From Leclercia sp. S52 (lineage in GTDB: Bacteria > Pseudomonadota > Gammaproteobacteria > Enterobacterales > Enterobacteriaceae): 64,000 nt of DNA. Below, piece by piece: positions 44,132-56,513 of the stretch; the stretch's first letter is position 1, and the number at the start of each line of letters is the position of its first letter. A model generated the notes under the pieces. It did not search any database, was not told the DNA's origin, and saw only the letters and a list, made by a program, of their open reading frames with translations. Where the stretch lies: the NCBI RefSeq assembly GCF_039727615.1, contig NZ_CP152474.1, forward strand, positions 3,844,001 through 3,908,000, in the 5' to 3' direction. The position numbers and the translations under genes were made by a program.

Positions 44132-46456
44132 TCACCCATCATGCGTAAGCAACGGCGCCAGCTCGACGAGCATAAGCGCGTTGCTTTCAAGCGATTCCGT
44201 TATCTGCCAGCCCTCGTGAAGTTGTTCATCCCGCATTGATAACGTTGGACGTGCTTTATGCTCCATCCAGCGCCACATCTCTTCGTCTGGCCCCCTTTCA
44301 CTACGTACACCTTCGATCAAGGGGTACAGCGCGCCGTTGTGCTGATCAAACAGATGACATTTGATCCGCCACCTGCCGCTCAGCCCCTTCAGCTGAACAT
44401 GGTACTGCTGGCGAAACCGCTGAATGAAGGCCTCTTCGCTGGAGAGCAGAGGGTTGAACACGACCGTATTGCGCAGTAGCAGCTGATAACCCTTGTGATG
44501 GCGCAATAGCAGGAGATTTTTTTCGTTTACCAGCACCTCACCACGCAGGCGCCGCCACAGCCAGAGCACCCAGAAGATAGGCCGCGGCAGGCCGTGGTTG
44601 TACTGCAGCGCAAGACTCGACGTATCGATTGTATTGTTGGCGCGCGCTTCGCCCTGTAAGCCCGAATTCAGCCAGAACCCGGCCAGCCAGACCTGTTCAG
44701 AGAGCCCGAGCAGGTTTTGCATCAATAGCGCCCCGCGGAAAAACCAGCCGTTGGTTGCTCGCGTGTTCCCGGTGAGGGTGTTCCACGACAGCAGCCATAC
44801 CGGAAGAGAGAGCTTGCGCTGGCGAAGCGACGCCAGGATCTGACGAATCTTCTGTACCGGATAGTTTTCTGACGAGGAGAGATGGGCGGGATCCAGCTGC
44901 GCCAGATCGAGAAGTTCATTGGCATCGGCCGGACAGGCAAGGAAATCGGCCTGCATAAGGAGGGTTGAGCCAAGAAGCGCCTCGTCGTGTTGCGCGGCGC
45001 TACCGGGCGAAAAGCGGTGCCATACCCCGAACTTCGCCTGCGGCAGATACGCATGCAGCGTCTTCCGCTGGGCCTGCCAGACCTGTTCCCGCGTCTCCTC
45101 ACTGGCCTGCGTTGACCAGTGCATGACAAACTGCCAGCTGCCGGTCACATCGGGTGAAAAGTGATTAACCGACTGCTGTAAAAAGCGCGCCAGAAGATCG
45201 CTTCGGGTTGTCAGGCCGGTGTGCAGCAGCACCGTCCACTGCTTTTGCGCAAGCCAGGTAAAGACCTGATGCAGGTTGTACCAGCAGGCATACCCCGCCA
45301 TCAGGGGATCGTCCCAGCCGCTGGCAAACAGGCGGCTGCTGAGAAAAGGCTCAGCGATATCAATTCCGAAAATCGGCAGCGTTTCTCCGAGCTTTTCCAG
45401 CTCCCGCCGCACGTCCTCCCGCAGTAAATCATCCAGTTCACGCACCGTCACCACCATTCGCGTATGGCGCAGCGGCGCGGAGGGCCTGAGCTGGTGCAGA
45501 TCGAGCACCCTCTCCTGCAGCGGGTGGGGCGTGAGTGGCGACGGTTCCCAGCCGCGCGTTTCGGGTTCATTCAGCAGGCTGAAGAGTTTATCCACCGCAA
45601 CCGGAAAGAGCTGCTCACCGGCGTTTTGCCGCATACGGGGCATCCCGGTGTGAGCACCTCTTTCCTTTCGAAACTCGCCGGGGGCCATCTGGTGATGACG
45701 GCGGAACAGATCGCTCATCATACGGGTACTGGCGAACCCCTGCTCCAGGGCAATCTGATGCAGCGGACGATTCGTGAGGCGAAGCGCGTCCGCCGCCTTT
45801 TCCAGCCGCAGGGTCGTAATGTATTGCATAAAACTGACGCCCATCTCCTTACGAAAAAGTCGGGAGAGCCAGGCTTCCGAGACAAATTCGCTTGCGGCGA
45901 TTTCTGCCAGCGTAATGCGCCGGGTGTAGCTGGCGTTGATACGCTCTACCACACGGGTGATGCGTTTGCTTAAGCCGGGATGGTTTTCCCGGGGCATCAG
46001 GCGGGCCGGCTGTTGAAACCGGCTTGTCAGCAGCAACAGGATCTCGCTCAACCAGCGGTTCGCCTCCAGCCGGTAGCGATGCCGATCGTTAATCAGGGTA
46101 ATAACCAGCAGCTGGCGCAACAGATGACGTAGCTCAGCACACTGGGGCCAGACGCCCCCGGCCTCAGGCGGAACAGCGTAATCATGGGCAAAAAAGTCGC
46201 TGTAGAGCTGCTGGATCCAGCGCCCGGAAAGCACCACGCGCATCGTCGTATTCCCGGTCTCGCTGGTGAGCTGCCAGCGTTGATTACGATTAACGATGGT
46301 CAGGTTATCCGCCAGCAGAGTCTCCTGGCGCTGGTCGGTTTGCAGCGTGGCGCTTCCTTCCAGTATCCACAGCAGCGTCAGCGCATCGTCCTCCTCCTGA
46401 TGAAACTGACGAATATCCTGCACCTTTACCCAAAAATCGCTACCCCGTTGCTCCAT
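44132..46456 (-). CDS. AraC-family regulator with large glycosidase-like C-terminal domain
   Basis: Long regulator of 774 residues. Three parts are visible: an N-terminal cupin-like sensor (1-150, LLWILEGSATLQTD), a double HTH of AraC type at about 165-265 (ITLAEIAASEFVSEAWLSRL, LHQIALEQGFASTRMMSDLF), and about 500 further residues. The third part resembles the GH39-type glycosidase-like tail of some AraC regulators (VWLLSWNTLTG, WLNSGLQGEARANNTIDTSS). I chose the ATG at 46456 because GGAGGGG lies just upstream; a TTG at 46477 is the alternative. It is divergent from an amidohydrolase-MFS pair, its likely target. Ligand unknown. Confidence 0.8.
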   Translation of the reverse strand: MEQRGSDFWVKVQDIRQFHQEEDDALTLLWILEGSATLQTDQRQETLLADNLTIVNRNQRWQLTSETGNTTMRVVLSGRWIQQLYSDFFAHDYAVPPEAGGVWPQCAELRHLLRQLLVITLINDRHRYRLEANRWLSEILLLLTSRFQQPARLMPRENHPGLSKRITRVVERINASYTRRITLAEIAASEFVSEAWLSRLFRKEMGVSFMQYITTLRLEKAADALRLTNRPLHQIALEQGFASTRMMSDLFRRHHQMAPGEFRKERGAHTGMPRMRQNAGEQLFPVAVDKLFSLLNEPETRGWEPSPLTPHPLQERVLDLHQLRPSAPLRHTRMVVTVRELDDLLREDVRRELEKLGETLPIFGIDIAEPFLSSRLFASGWDDPLMAGYACWYNLHQVFTWLAQKQWTVLLHTGLTTRSDLLARFLQQSVNHFSPDVTGSWQFVMHWSTQASEETREQVWQAQRKTLHAYLPQAKFGVWHRFSPGSAAQHDEALLGSTLLMQADFLACPADANELLDLAQLDPAHLSSSENYPVQKIRQILASLRQRKLSLPVWLLSWNTLTGNTRATNGWFFRGALLMQNLLGLSEQVWLAGFWLNSGLQGEARANNTIDTSSLALQYNHGLPRPIFWVLWLWRRLRGEVLVNEKNLLLLRHHKGYQLLLRNTVVFNPLLSSEEAFIQRFRQQYHVQLKGLSGRWRIKCHLFDQHNGALYPLIEGVRSERGPDEEMWRWMEHKARPTLSMRDEQLHEGWQITESLESNALMLVELAPLLTHDG

Positions 46457-46627
46457 TTGCCCCTCCAGGGAAGACAAATAATGACGCGCTGTTTTTTGTC
46501 ATAACAGATTTGTATGAAAAACAATCAGAAATAATGCGTCGCTTCACAACAAAAAAGTGCATTTTCAGTCGCTGCGATCGGCATAAACTCGAAATTAGCA
46601 TTGTTTGATAAAAAAAGGATAACAAAA

Positions 46628-47797
46628 ATGACACATCCGATTGTTGAAGCACTGCAGACCACCGAAGCGCAGTTCATTGAGCTGCGCCGTCATTTTCATC
46701 AGCATCCTGAGATCGGTTTTGAGGAGCATCAAACCAGCGAGCGCGTGGCGGAACTGCTCCAGCAATGGGGTTACGACGTGCATCGCGGGATGGCGAAAAC
46801 CGGCGTCGTTGGCACCCTGAAAGTGGGCAACGGCAGCAAGCGTCTGGGCCTGCGTGCCGATATGGATGCATTACCGATGCAGGAGAACAGCGGCAAGGCG
46901 TGGAGCAGCACCGTTGAGGGAAAATTCCACGGCTGCGGCCATGATGGTCACACCACCACCCTGCTTTATGCCGCAGAATACCTGGCGCGCAGCCGCAATT
47001 TTAACGGCACGCTGCACCTGATTTTCCAGCCGGCGGAGGAGCTGCTGTATGGCGGACGGGTGATGGTCGAGGATGGTCTGTTCGACGCCTTTCCCTGCGA
47101 CCATATTTTCGGTTTACACAATATGCCGGGGCAAAAGCTCGGAAAAATCGGCCTGCGCGATGGCGCCATGATGGCTTCCTCCGACACTCTGCATATTGAA
47201 GTTAAAGGCGTGGGTGGACACGGCGCCGTGCCGGAACATACCGTCGATGCCACGCTGGTAGCCTGCCATATCACTCTCGCCCTGCAGTCGATCGTCTCGC
47301 GCAATATCACCCCGTTTGAACCCGCCGTCGTCACCGTCGGCAGTATTCAGGCCGGTCATGCGCCCAATATCATCAACGACAAGGTCCTGATGAAACTCAC
47401 CGTGCGCACGCTGAATGAAAAAGTACGCCAGACGGTGCTGCAGCGGATCCACGACATCGCCGTCGCCCAGGCAGAAAGCTTTAATGCCACCGCAACCATC
47501 AGCCACATCAACGGCAGCCCGGTTCTGAATAACAATCCGGCGGCTAACGAGATGGTGCGCAGTGTGGCGGCGGATCTTTTTGGCCAGGATGCCGTGACGA
47601 CCGCCCCTCCCTTTATGGGCAGTGAAGATTTTGCCTTCATGCTCGAGAAAAACCCCGACGGCTGCTATTTCACGCTCGGTGCGGGGGATGAAGCGGACCG
47701 CTGCATGGTGCATAACCCGGGGTATGACTTTAACGACAGGATCCTGATTACCGGTGCCGCGCTCTGGAGCGCCCTGACCGAACACTATCTGCGTTAA
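46628..47797 (+). CDS. M20-family amidohydrolase (hippurate hydrolase/aminoacylase type)
   Basis: Zinc amidohydrolase of 389 residues. Metal and catalytic motifs: LRADMDALPM, CGHDGHTTTLLYAA, FQPAEE, LHNMPG, GGHGAVPEHTVD (lid domain) and MGSEDFAFML. AAGGATAAC precedes the ATG at 46628; the frame is open nine codons upstream from a TTG. It probably hydrolyses an N-acyl amino acid or similar amide in the cytoplasm. It forms an apparent operon with the MFS gene 25 bases downstream. Confidence 0.87.
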   Translation: MTHPIVEALQTTEAQFIELRRHFHQHPEIGFEEHQTSERVAELLQQWGYDVHRGMAKTGVVGTLKVGNGSKRLGLRADMDALPMQENSGKAWSSTVEGKFHGCGHDGHTTTLLYAAEYLARSRNFNGTLHLIFQPAEELLYGGRVMVEDGLFDAFPCDHIFGLHNMPGQKLGKIGLRDGAMMASSDTLHIEVKGVGGHGAVPEHTVDATLVACHITLALQSIVSRNITPFEPAVVTVGSIQAGHAPNIINDKVLMKLTVRTLNEKVRQTVLQRIHDIAVAQAESFNATATISHINGSPVLNNNPAANEMVRSVAADLFGQDAVTTAPPFMGSEDFAFMLEKNPDGCYFTLGAGDEADRCMVHNPGYDFNDRILITGAALWSALTEHYLR

Positions 47798-47822
47798 TCC
47801 GCATCCCCTGGAGGACTGCACA

Positions 47823-49220
47823 ATGAGTACCGTTCCCCTGACAGACACCCCGGCTTTCGCAGGTAACGATCGACTGCTGGCGGGTATTGTACTGAGCGTT
47901 CTGACGTTCTGGTTATTCGCCCAGTCGGTAATTAACGTCGTACCGGCGATGAAAAATAGCCTCGACATTTCTCTCGAGACGCTCACCCTGGCGGTCAGCC
48001 TCAGCGCGTTATTCAGCGGCTGTTTTGTCGTCGCCAGCGGCGGCTTTGCCGATAAGTTTGGCCGCGTGCGCCTGACGGTCATCGGCCTGGTACTGAGTAT
48101 TACCGGCAGTGCCCTGCTTTTTCTGGCCCGGGAACCGGTGCTTTTTCTGCTGGGACGTGCGATCCAGGGGCTGTCGGCAGCCTGCATTATGCCCGCCACG
48201 CTGGCGCTGATTAAAACCTGGTACGAAGGCAAAGCGCGCCAGCGTGCGATCAGTTTCTGGGTGATTGGCTCCTGGGGCGGCAGCGGCCTGAGCTCTTTTG
48301 TCGGCGGTGCCATCGCCACGACGCTGGGCTGGCGCTGGATATTTGTTTTTTCGATGCTGGTGGCTCTGGCTGCACTGCTGTTGATCCGCGGTACGCCCGA
48401 GAGCCGAAGCGCCAGCGCCGGTCAGCATAAGCTGGATATTGGCGGGCTGGTGAGTTTTGTCTGTATGCTGGTGCTGCTCAACCTGTTTATCAGCAAAGGC
48501 CATGCATGGGGATGGAGCAGCGGTTTATCGCTGTCCGTGCTGGGGGCCGCGATGCTGGCGGCGCTGGGCTTTATCTTTACCGGCCTACGCAAAGGCGATG
48601 CGGCGCTGATTGATTTTGCGCTGTTTAAAAACCGGGCCTACAGCGCGGCGGTGTTCTCCAATTTCATGCTCAACGGCTGTATTGGCACCATGATGATCAC
48701 CAGTATCTGGCTGCAGCAGGGCCATCATCTGACGCCCCTGCAAACCGGCATGATGACGCTGGGGTACCTGGTGACGGTGCTGGGGATGATCCGCGTGGGA
48801 GAGAAGCTGCTTCAACGCTATGGCGCGCGCCTGCCGATGATGACCGGGCCAGTGCTGACCGCGCTCGGCATTACCTTTATCTCCTGCACCTTCTTAAGCA
48901 AAGAGATCTACATTGTGACCGTCTTTTTCAGCAATGTACTCTTTGGGCTGGGGCTGGGCTGTTACGCCACGCCATCGACGGATACTGCGGTGATGAATGC
49001 CCCTGAGAGCAAAGTGGGTGTGGCATCCGGGATATACAAAATGGGCAGTTCTCTGGGCGGAGCGATGGGGATCGCGGTGACGGCTTCACTCTATGCCCTG
49101 CTGCTGCCGCTGGGGACAGCCAGCGCGGCGCAATATGCCCTGCTGTTTAATAGCGCGATTTGTCTCGGTTCGGCGGTGGTGACCTGGGCGCTGTTGCCTA
49201 AAATAAAGGCCCCTTGTTAA
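47823..49220 (+). CDS. MFS transporter (DHA2-like, probable substrate transporter)
   Basis: Major facilitator of 465 residues with about 12-14 hydrophobic segments. Motif A is GGFADKFGRVR, and the antiporter-like motif C region is SSFVGGAIATTLGWRWIF. CCCCTGGAGGAC precedes the ATG. It is co-directional with the M20 amidohydrolase, so uptake of the amide substrate or export of a product is likely. Sequence alone does not decide the direction. Confidence 0.85.
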   Translation: MSTVPLTDTPAFAGNDRLLAGIVLSVLTFWLFAQSVINVVPAMKNSLDISLETLTLAVSLSALFSGCFVVASGGFADKFGRVRLTVIGLVLSITGSALLFLAREPVLFLLGRAIQGLSAACIMPATLALIKTWYEGKARQRAISFWVIGSWGGSGLSSFVGGAIATTLGWRWIFVFSMLVALAALLLIRGTPESRSASAGQHKLDIGGLVSFVCMLVLLNLFISKGHAWGWSSGLSLSVLGAAMLAALGFIFTGLRKGDAALIDFALFKNRAYSAAVFSNFMLNGCIGTMMITSIWLQQGHHLTPLQTGMMTLGYLVTVLGMIRVGEKLLQRYGARLPMMTGPVLTALGITFISCTFLSKEIYIVTVFFSNVLFGLGLGCYATPSTDTAVMNAPESKVGVASGIYKMGSSLGGAMGIAVTASLYALLLPLGTASAAQYALLFNSAICLGSAVVTWALLPKIKAPC

Positions 49221-49228
49221 GAGGGGCC
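49208..49228. terminator. Weak hairpin between the MFS gene and queE
   Basis: GGCCCCT-TGTTAAG-AGGGGCC, a 7-bp stem that contains the MFS stop codon in its loop. On the minus strand it is followed by a T-rich CTTTATTTT, so it may end queE. Confidence 0.45.
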
Positions 49229-49237
49229 CCGGGTGCA

Positions 49238-49909
49238 TCAGGCGATATTCAGGTACTTGTGCGTCTGCATCGACAGACGCCAGTTACGCGCAATGCAGGT
49301 TTCGATGCACAGACGGGTGGCATCCTCTTTCTGGCTGATCGGCTGTAGCGCAATCACCCGCTGTTTGTCGTCGGTCAGCGTCACGAGCAGCTCATCCAGC
49401 GCTTCAATATCGCGTACGCGCCCGACCGGATGTTTGATCTCGTCCGCCCGCTCCAGCGCCTGAGATAACACATCGTAACCGCCACGCATGTTCACTTTTG
49501 GCGACACGGTGACCCAGGTGGTGTGGGAGCAGCGCACTTCGTGCGTGCCGCTGGTCTCAATCTGGCAGCTGTAGCCGTTTTTCTCGAGCAGCGAGGTCAG
49601 CGGGAGCAGGTCATGGATGCAGGGCTCACCGCCGGTGATCACCACGTGACGGGCGGTCCAGCCCTGACGGCCAATAATGGCCAGCAGATCTTCCGGATTC
49701 GCCGCCCCCCATTTGTCGCTCTCTTTGGTTTTGGCCAGGATGCTAAACAGCGACACTTCCCGATCCGCAAGCTTATCCCAGGTATGTTTGGTGTCGCACC
49801 AGGCACAGCCAACCGGGCATCCCTGCAAACGGATAAAAATAGCGGGAACGCCGGTGAAGTAACCCTCGCCTTGCAGGGTCTGGAACATCTCGTTAATCGG
49901 GTACTGCAT
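49238..49909 (-). CDS. queE: 7-carboxy-7-deazaguanine synthase QueE
   Basis: Radical SAM enzyme of 223 residues in the queuosine pathway. The cluster motif is GCPVGCAWCDTKHTW (CxxxCxxC), with VVITGGEPC downstream. The start at 49909 gives MQYPINEMF as in E. coli; an ATG two codons upstream has a poorer ribosome site. A G6 run on its coding strand (49685-49690) is in frame (KWGAAN). Confidence 0.95.
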   Translation of the reverse strand: MQYPINEMFQTLQGEGYFTGVPAIFIRLQGCPVGCAWCDTKHTWDKLADREVSLFSILAKTKESDKWGAANPEDLLAIIGRQGWTARHVVITGGEPCIHDLLPLTSLLEKNGYSCQIETSGTHEVRCSHTTWVTVSPKVNMRGGYDVLSQALERADEIKHPVGRVRDIEALDELLVTLTDDKQRVIALQPISQKEDATRLCIETCIARNWRLSMQTHKYLNIA

Positions 49910-49963
49910 AGTCATCTCAAAGAAGGGGATAAACGTTAAGTATCGCAGATCCCCGGCTCAGGA

Positions 49964-50671
49964 TCATGCCCGATCGGTGCTCTGTGCCTCGATTGCCCCA
50001 ACAAATCGCGCCGTAATCTGCTGCGGACGGGTGATCGCCCCGCCGACCACCACCGTATATGCGCCTAACTCAAGGCAGCGGGCAGCCAGTTCAGGCGTTT
50101 CGACGTTGCCTTCGGCCACCACCGGAATGGTGACGGCCGCGACGACCTCCCGCAAGAATTCACACTCCCGCTCTTTCAGCTTATGGCCTGCGGTATCGGC
50201 CGTGTAGCCGTAAAGCGTGGTGCCCACGCAGTCAAAACCCAGCGCCTCGGCGGTTTTCGCCTCCTCCACCGTGGCGATATCCGCCATCAGCAGCTGCGAC
50301 GGGTATTGCGCACGGATCGCTGCCATCAGCCCGGCGAGCGTCTGGCCGCCGGGACGCGGACGCGCGGTGGCATCAAGGGCGATAATCTCCGGTTTTATGG
50401 CCATCAGCTCATCCACCTCCCGCAGCGTGGCGGTAATAAACACCTCGCTGTCCGGATAGTCGCGCTTAATAATGCCGATCACCGGCAGCGAAACCTGCTG
50501 TTTGATGGCGTTGATGTCCACGACGCTGTTGGCGCGGATGGCCACCGCTCCGCCCTGGGCCGCCGCCAGCGCCATACGTGACATAATAAACGGGCTGTGT
50601 AAGGGTTCGTTATCCAGCGCCTGGCACGAGACGATCAGCTTACCTTTCAGAATTTCCAGTACATTTTTCAT
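49964..50671 (-). CDS. N-acetylmannosamine-6-phosphate 2-epimerase (NanE-like)
   Basis: TIM-barrel epimerase of 235 residues of the NanE family. Characteristic segments are LIVSCQALDNEPLHSP, IGIIKRDYPDSEVFITAT, ALDATARPRPGG and GFDCVGTTLYGYT. It converts ManNAc-6-P to GlcNAc-6-P. It is not in a nan operon here but overlaps by one base a PTS permease gene, suggesting the PTS delivers ManNAc or a related sugar already phosphorylated. Confidence 0.88.
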   Translation of the reverse strand: MKNVLEILKGKLIVSCQALDNEPLHSPFIMSRMALAAAQGGAVAIRANSVVDINAIKQQVSLPVIGIIKRDYPDSEVFITATLREVDELMAIKPEIIALDATARPRPGGQTLAGLMAAIRAQYPSQLLMADIATVEEAKTAEALGFDCVGTTLYGYTADTAGHKLKERECEFLREVVAAVTIPVVAEGNVETPELAARCLELGAYTVVVGGAITRPQQITARFVGAIEAQSTDRA

Positions 50672-52227
50672 TACGATAAAATCTCTTCAACTTCATTTTT
50701 GATAATGGTGACATGCGGGCCGTAAATAACCTGTACCCCATTGCCCCGCAGGATCACGCCGCGGGCGCCGGTCGCTTTGAGCATGGCTTCATTCACCTTG
50801 CCGCCGTCTTTCACCGTCACGCGTAAACGCGTGGCGCAGCAGTCCACCTCATCCAGGTTATCCCTGCCGCCCAGGCCTTCAATAATCGCCTGCGCCCGTT
50901 CGCTTTGAGGAAGCGCGGTTTCCGCCACGGCCTCTTTCTCCCGGCCCGGGGTCGCAAAATCGAAACGGTTAATCAGGAAGCGGAAGGTGAAGTAGTAAAG
51001 GAAGAACCACGGGACCCCGACCAGCGGCACATATAGCCAGTGGGTTTTGGCTTCGCCCTGCAGAATGCCGAACAGAACAAAATCGATAAAACCGCCCGAG
51101 AAGGTCTGCCCAATGGTGATCTGCAGAATATGGGCGAGCATAAAGGCCAGCCCGTCGAACAGCGCGTGGATGACGTACAGCACCGGGGCGATAAACAGGA
51201 AGGAGAATTCGATAGGCTCGGTGATACCGGTCAGGAAAGAGGTCAGCGCCGCCGAAAGCAGCAGCCCCGCCACCCGCTTTTTATTTTCGGGCTTTGCCGT
51301 GTGATACATCGCCAGGCACGCGCCGAGCAGGCCAAACATCATGGTAATAAAGCGTCCGGACATAAAGCGCGAGGTACCGGCATAGAACTGCTGGGTATTC
51401 GGGTCGGCGAGCTGGGCAAAGAAGATGCGCTGCGTGCCTTCAATCAGCTGACCGTTAATGATCTCGCTGCCGCCAAGCGCGGTGGTCCAGAAGGGCAGAT
51501 AAAAAATGTGGTGCAGGCCAAACGGGCCGAGCATACGCAGGATAAAGCCGTACAGGAAGGTGCCCAGATAGCCCGTGGCATCAACCAGACCGCCGAGGCC
51601 GAAGATCAGCTTCTGAAAGTGCGGCCAGACGACGGTCATGATGGCCCCCGCCAGTATCGCCGCCAGCGAGCTGATAATAGGCACAAAGCGTGACCCGCCA
51701 AAGAAACCGAGAAACTGCGGCAGGGCAATCTTGTTAAACCGATGGTGCAGCGTACAGGTTACCAGCCCGATGACCACCCCGCCAAAGACCCCGGTTTCCA
51801 GGGTCTGAATGCCCAGCGTCATCCCCTGCCCCACCGCACCGGGATTTTCCTGCGCCAGAGTGCCGTTCAGGATCAGCAGGGCGTTGATCGTGGCATTCAT
51901 CACCAGGAACGCCAGCAGCGCCGCCAGGCCCGCCGTGCCCTTATCGGTTTTCGCCAGCCCCACGGCAACCCCCACGGCAAAGAGCACCGACAGATTGGCA
52001 AAGACAATCGAACCGGCGCTGCTCATGATGGTGAATATCGCCTGGAGCCAGCCCACATCCAGGAAAGGATAGGCCGCGAGCGTGTTGGGGTTCGACAGCG
52101 CGCCGCCAATGCCTAACAGCAGACCCGCGGCAGGCAGCACGGCAATAGGTAACATAAAGGATTTGCCGAAGCGCTGGGCTTTTTCAAACCAGGCACCCGA
52201 CGAGGCGCCGCTGAACAGTTGCATCAT
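50671..52227 (-). CDS. PTS EIICB permease of the glucose/N-acetylglucosamine superfamily
   Basis: Sugar PTS transporter of 518 residues. EIIC is at about 1-400 (GKSFMLPIAVLPAAGLLLG, TGITEPIEFSFLFIAPVLY), with EIIB at about 430-518 and the phosphorylated Cys in DEVDCCATRLRVTV. No EIIA domain is present, so it depends on Crr or another EIIA. GGGAG lies 9 bases before the ATG. Because of the nanE-like partner and RpiR regulator, ManNAc or a ManNAc-containing sugar is the inferred substrate; a glucose-type substrate cannot be excluded. Confidence 0.88.
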   Translation of the reverse strand: MMQLFSGASSGAWFEKAQRFGKSFMLPIAVLPAAGLLLGIGGALSNPNTLAAYPFLDVGWLQAIFTIMSSAGSIVFANLSVLFAVGVAVGLAKTDKGTAGLAALLAFLVMNATINALLILNGTLAQENPGAVGQGMTLGIQTLETGVFGGVVIGLVTCTLHHRFNKIALPQFLGFFGGSRFVPIISSLAAILAGAIMTVVWPHFQKLIFGLGGLVDATGYLGTFLYGFILRMLGPFGLHHIFYLPFWTTALGGSEIINGQLIEGTQRIFFAQLADPNTQQFYAGTSRFMSGRFITMMFGLLGACLAMYHTAKPENKKRVAGLLLSAALTSFLTGITEPIEFSFLFIAPVLYVIHALFDGLAFMLAHILQITIGQTFSGGFIDFVLFGILQGEAKTHWLYVPLVGVPWFFLYYFTFRFLINRFDFATPGREKEAVAETALPQSERAQAIIEGLGGRDNLDEVDCCATRLRVTVKDGGKVNEAMLKATGARGVILRGNGVQVIYGPHVTIIKNEVEEILS

Positions 52228-52250
52228 TTTTTCACTCCCGGATTATTTGA

Positions 52251-52296
52251 TGAAAATTTTTACCATATATAATTATCAAAGTGAAAATTATCACCA
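52251..52296. promoter_or_regulatory. Direct-repeat operator pair in the PTS-rpiR divergent region
   Basis: TGAAAATTTTTACCA (52251-52265) and TGAAAATTATCACCA (52282-52296) match at 13 of 15 positions and are exactly 31 bp apart, about three helical turns. Each contains a partial inverted repeat (TGA...TCA type) usual for RpiR/MurR regulators. They lie between the PTS gene (-) and the regulator gene (+). Confidence 0.65.
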
Positions 52297-52393
52297 ATAA
52301 CCTGGAGAGCGATCATACTTTTTTTAAAATGACTGGCATCCCGCCCCCGCTTTCCGCCACACTAGCCACAGAAAAACGCATTAAGGATTTTGC

Positions 52394-53218
52394 ATGTCAG
52401 AAAATGAAAATCTGCTGCTGAGGCTGCGACAGGGCGTCTCTGGCTATAGTCCGACCCAGCAAAAACTGGGCGAGTTCGTCTTAAGCGATCCGGCAAAAGT
52501 GCTCTACTTCACCATTACCGAACTGGCGCGTGAGAGCGAAACCAGTGAGGCAAGCGTGACCAGGCTGTGCCGTTCGCTGGGTTGCAAGGGCTATACGGAA
52601 TTTAAGATGGCGCTGGCATTGGACGTTCAGCGTGAACAGGCCCCGGCTGTGCAGGGCGATCGGGTGGATGAGGTCGTGGAGGAGTCCGTGCTGGCGCTGC
52701 GGGATACCGCCCGGCTGCTTGACAGGGATATGCTGCTGCAGGCCGCTCAGGCGCTGCACCAGTCGCGGTCGGTCTCTATCTATGGCGTGGCGGCAAGTGC
52801 CATTTTGGGCGACTATCTGCACTACAAACTGCTGCGTCTGGGTAAACCTGCGCAGCTGTTAAGCGACATGCACCGCGCCTCGATGAGCGCAACCACGCTG
52901 GGTAAAGAGGATCTGGTGGTGGCGATTTCGAGTTCAGGATCCACCCGCGATCTGCTGCACGTGGTGAAACTTGCCCGTAAACGCGGCGCGCGAGTGCTGA
53001 CGCTCAGCAATACGCCGCGCAGCCCGCTGGCTTCAATCAGCGATATGCAGCTGGTGGCGGCAAAACCTGAAGGCCCGCTCAGCGCCGGCGCGATGAATGC
53101 CAAAGTGGGGGTGATGCTTTTGGTGGAGCTGCTTGCCACCACGCTCATCTCGCTGGACGACCGCTACGGCGATGCCAGCCAGCAAACCGCCAGCGCTACC
53201 CTGCCCCTGCTGCTCTGA
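52394..53218 (+). CDS. RpiR/MurR-family transcriptional regulator
   Basis: Regulator of 274 residues. The RpiR-type HTH is at about 1-77 (LARESETSEASVTRLCRSLG), and a SIS sugar-phosphate-binding domain at about 120-255 (VSIYGVAASAILGDYL, VVAISSSGSTRDLLHV). It is divergent from the PTS-epimerase operon, with paired operator-like repeats in between. It probably responds to ManNAc-6-P or GlcNAc-6-P. The ATG follows TTAAGGA. Confidence 0.9.
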   Translation: MSENENLLLRLRQGVSGYSPTQQKLGEFVLSDPAKVLYFTITELARESETSEASVTRLCRSLGCKGYTEFKMALALDVQREQAPAVQGDRVDEVVEESVLALRDTARLLDRDMLLQAAQALHQSRSVSIYGVAASAILGDYLHYKLLRLGKPAQLLSDMHRASMSATTLGKEDLVVAISSSGSTRDLLHVVKLARKRGARVLTLSNTPRSPLASISDMQLVAAKPEGPLSAGAMNAKVGVMLLVELLATTLISLDDRYGDASQQTASATLPLLL

Positions 53219-53226
53219 CGCAGGCA

Positions 53227-53254
53227 TAAAAAAACCCGCCGAAGCGGGTTTTTT
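53227..53254. terminator. Bidirectional terminator between the rpiR-type gene and eno
   Basis: AACCCGC-CGAA-GCGGGTT with a run of A before and T after. The stable CGAA tetraloop stem serves both the regulator gene (+) and eno (-). Confidence 0.93.
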
Positions 53255-53274
53255 CTAAAGATTAAGGTTCAGAA

Positions 53275-56304
<3,030 letters not shown>

Positions 56305-56513
56305 TTAGGGTGAAACGATGGAATAACCAGGACGGGAAAGTAGTATACCCGAACACGGCGAGCGCCACAAACTTTCATTCTCCGTCTCCTGTCTCAGGCT
56401 TTGACTCATATTGGGAGTGAGAAAATAGCCCCTTTTGGGTAAATGTTTTTGACGCAAATCAAGCGCTTGTCATTTAAAAAATCACACAAATTGCGCTTGA
56501 TCGCAAAAACCCG

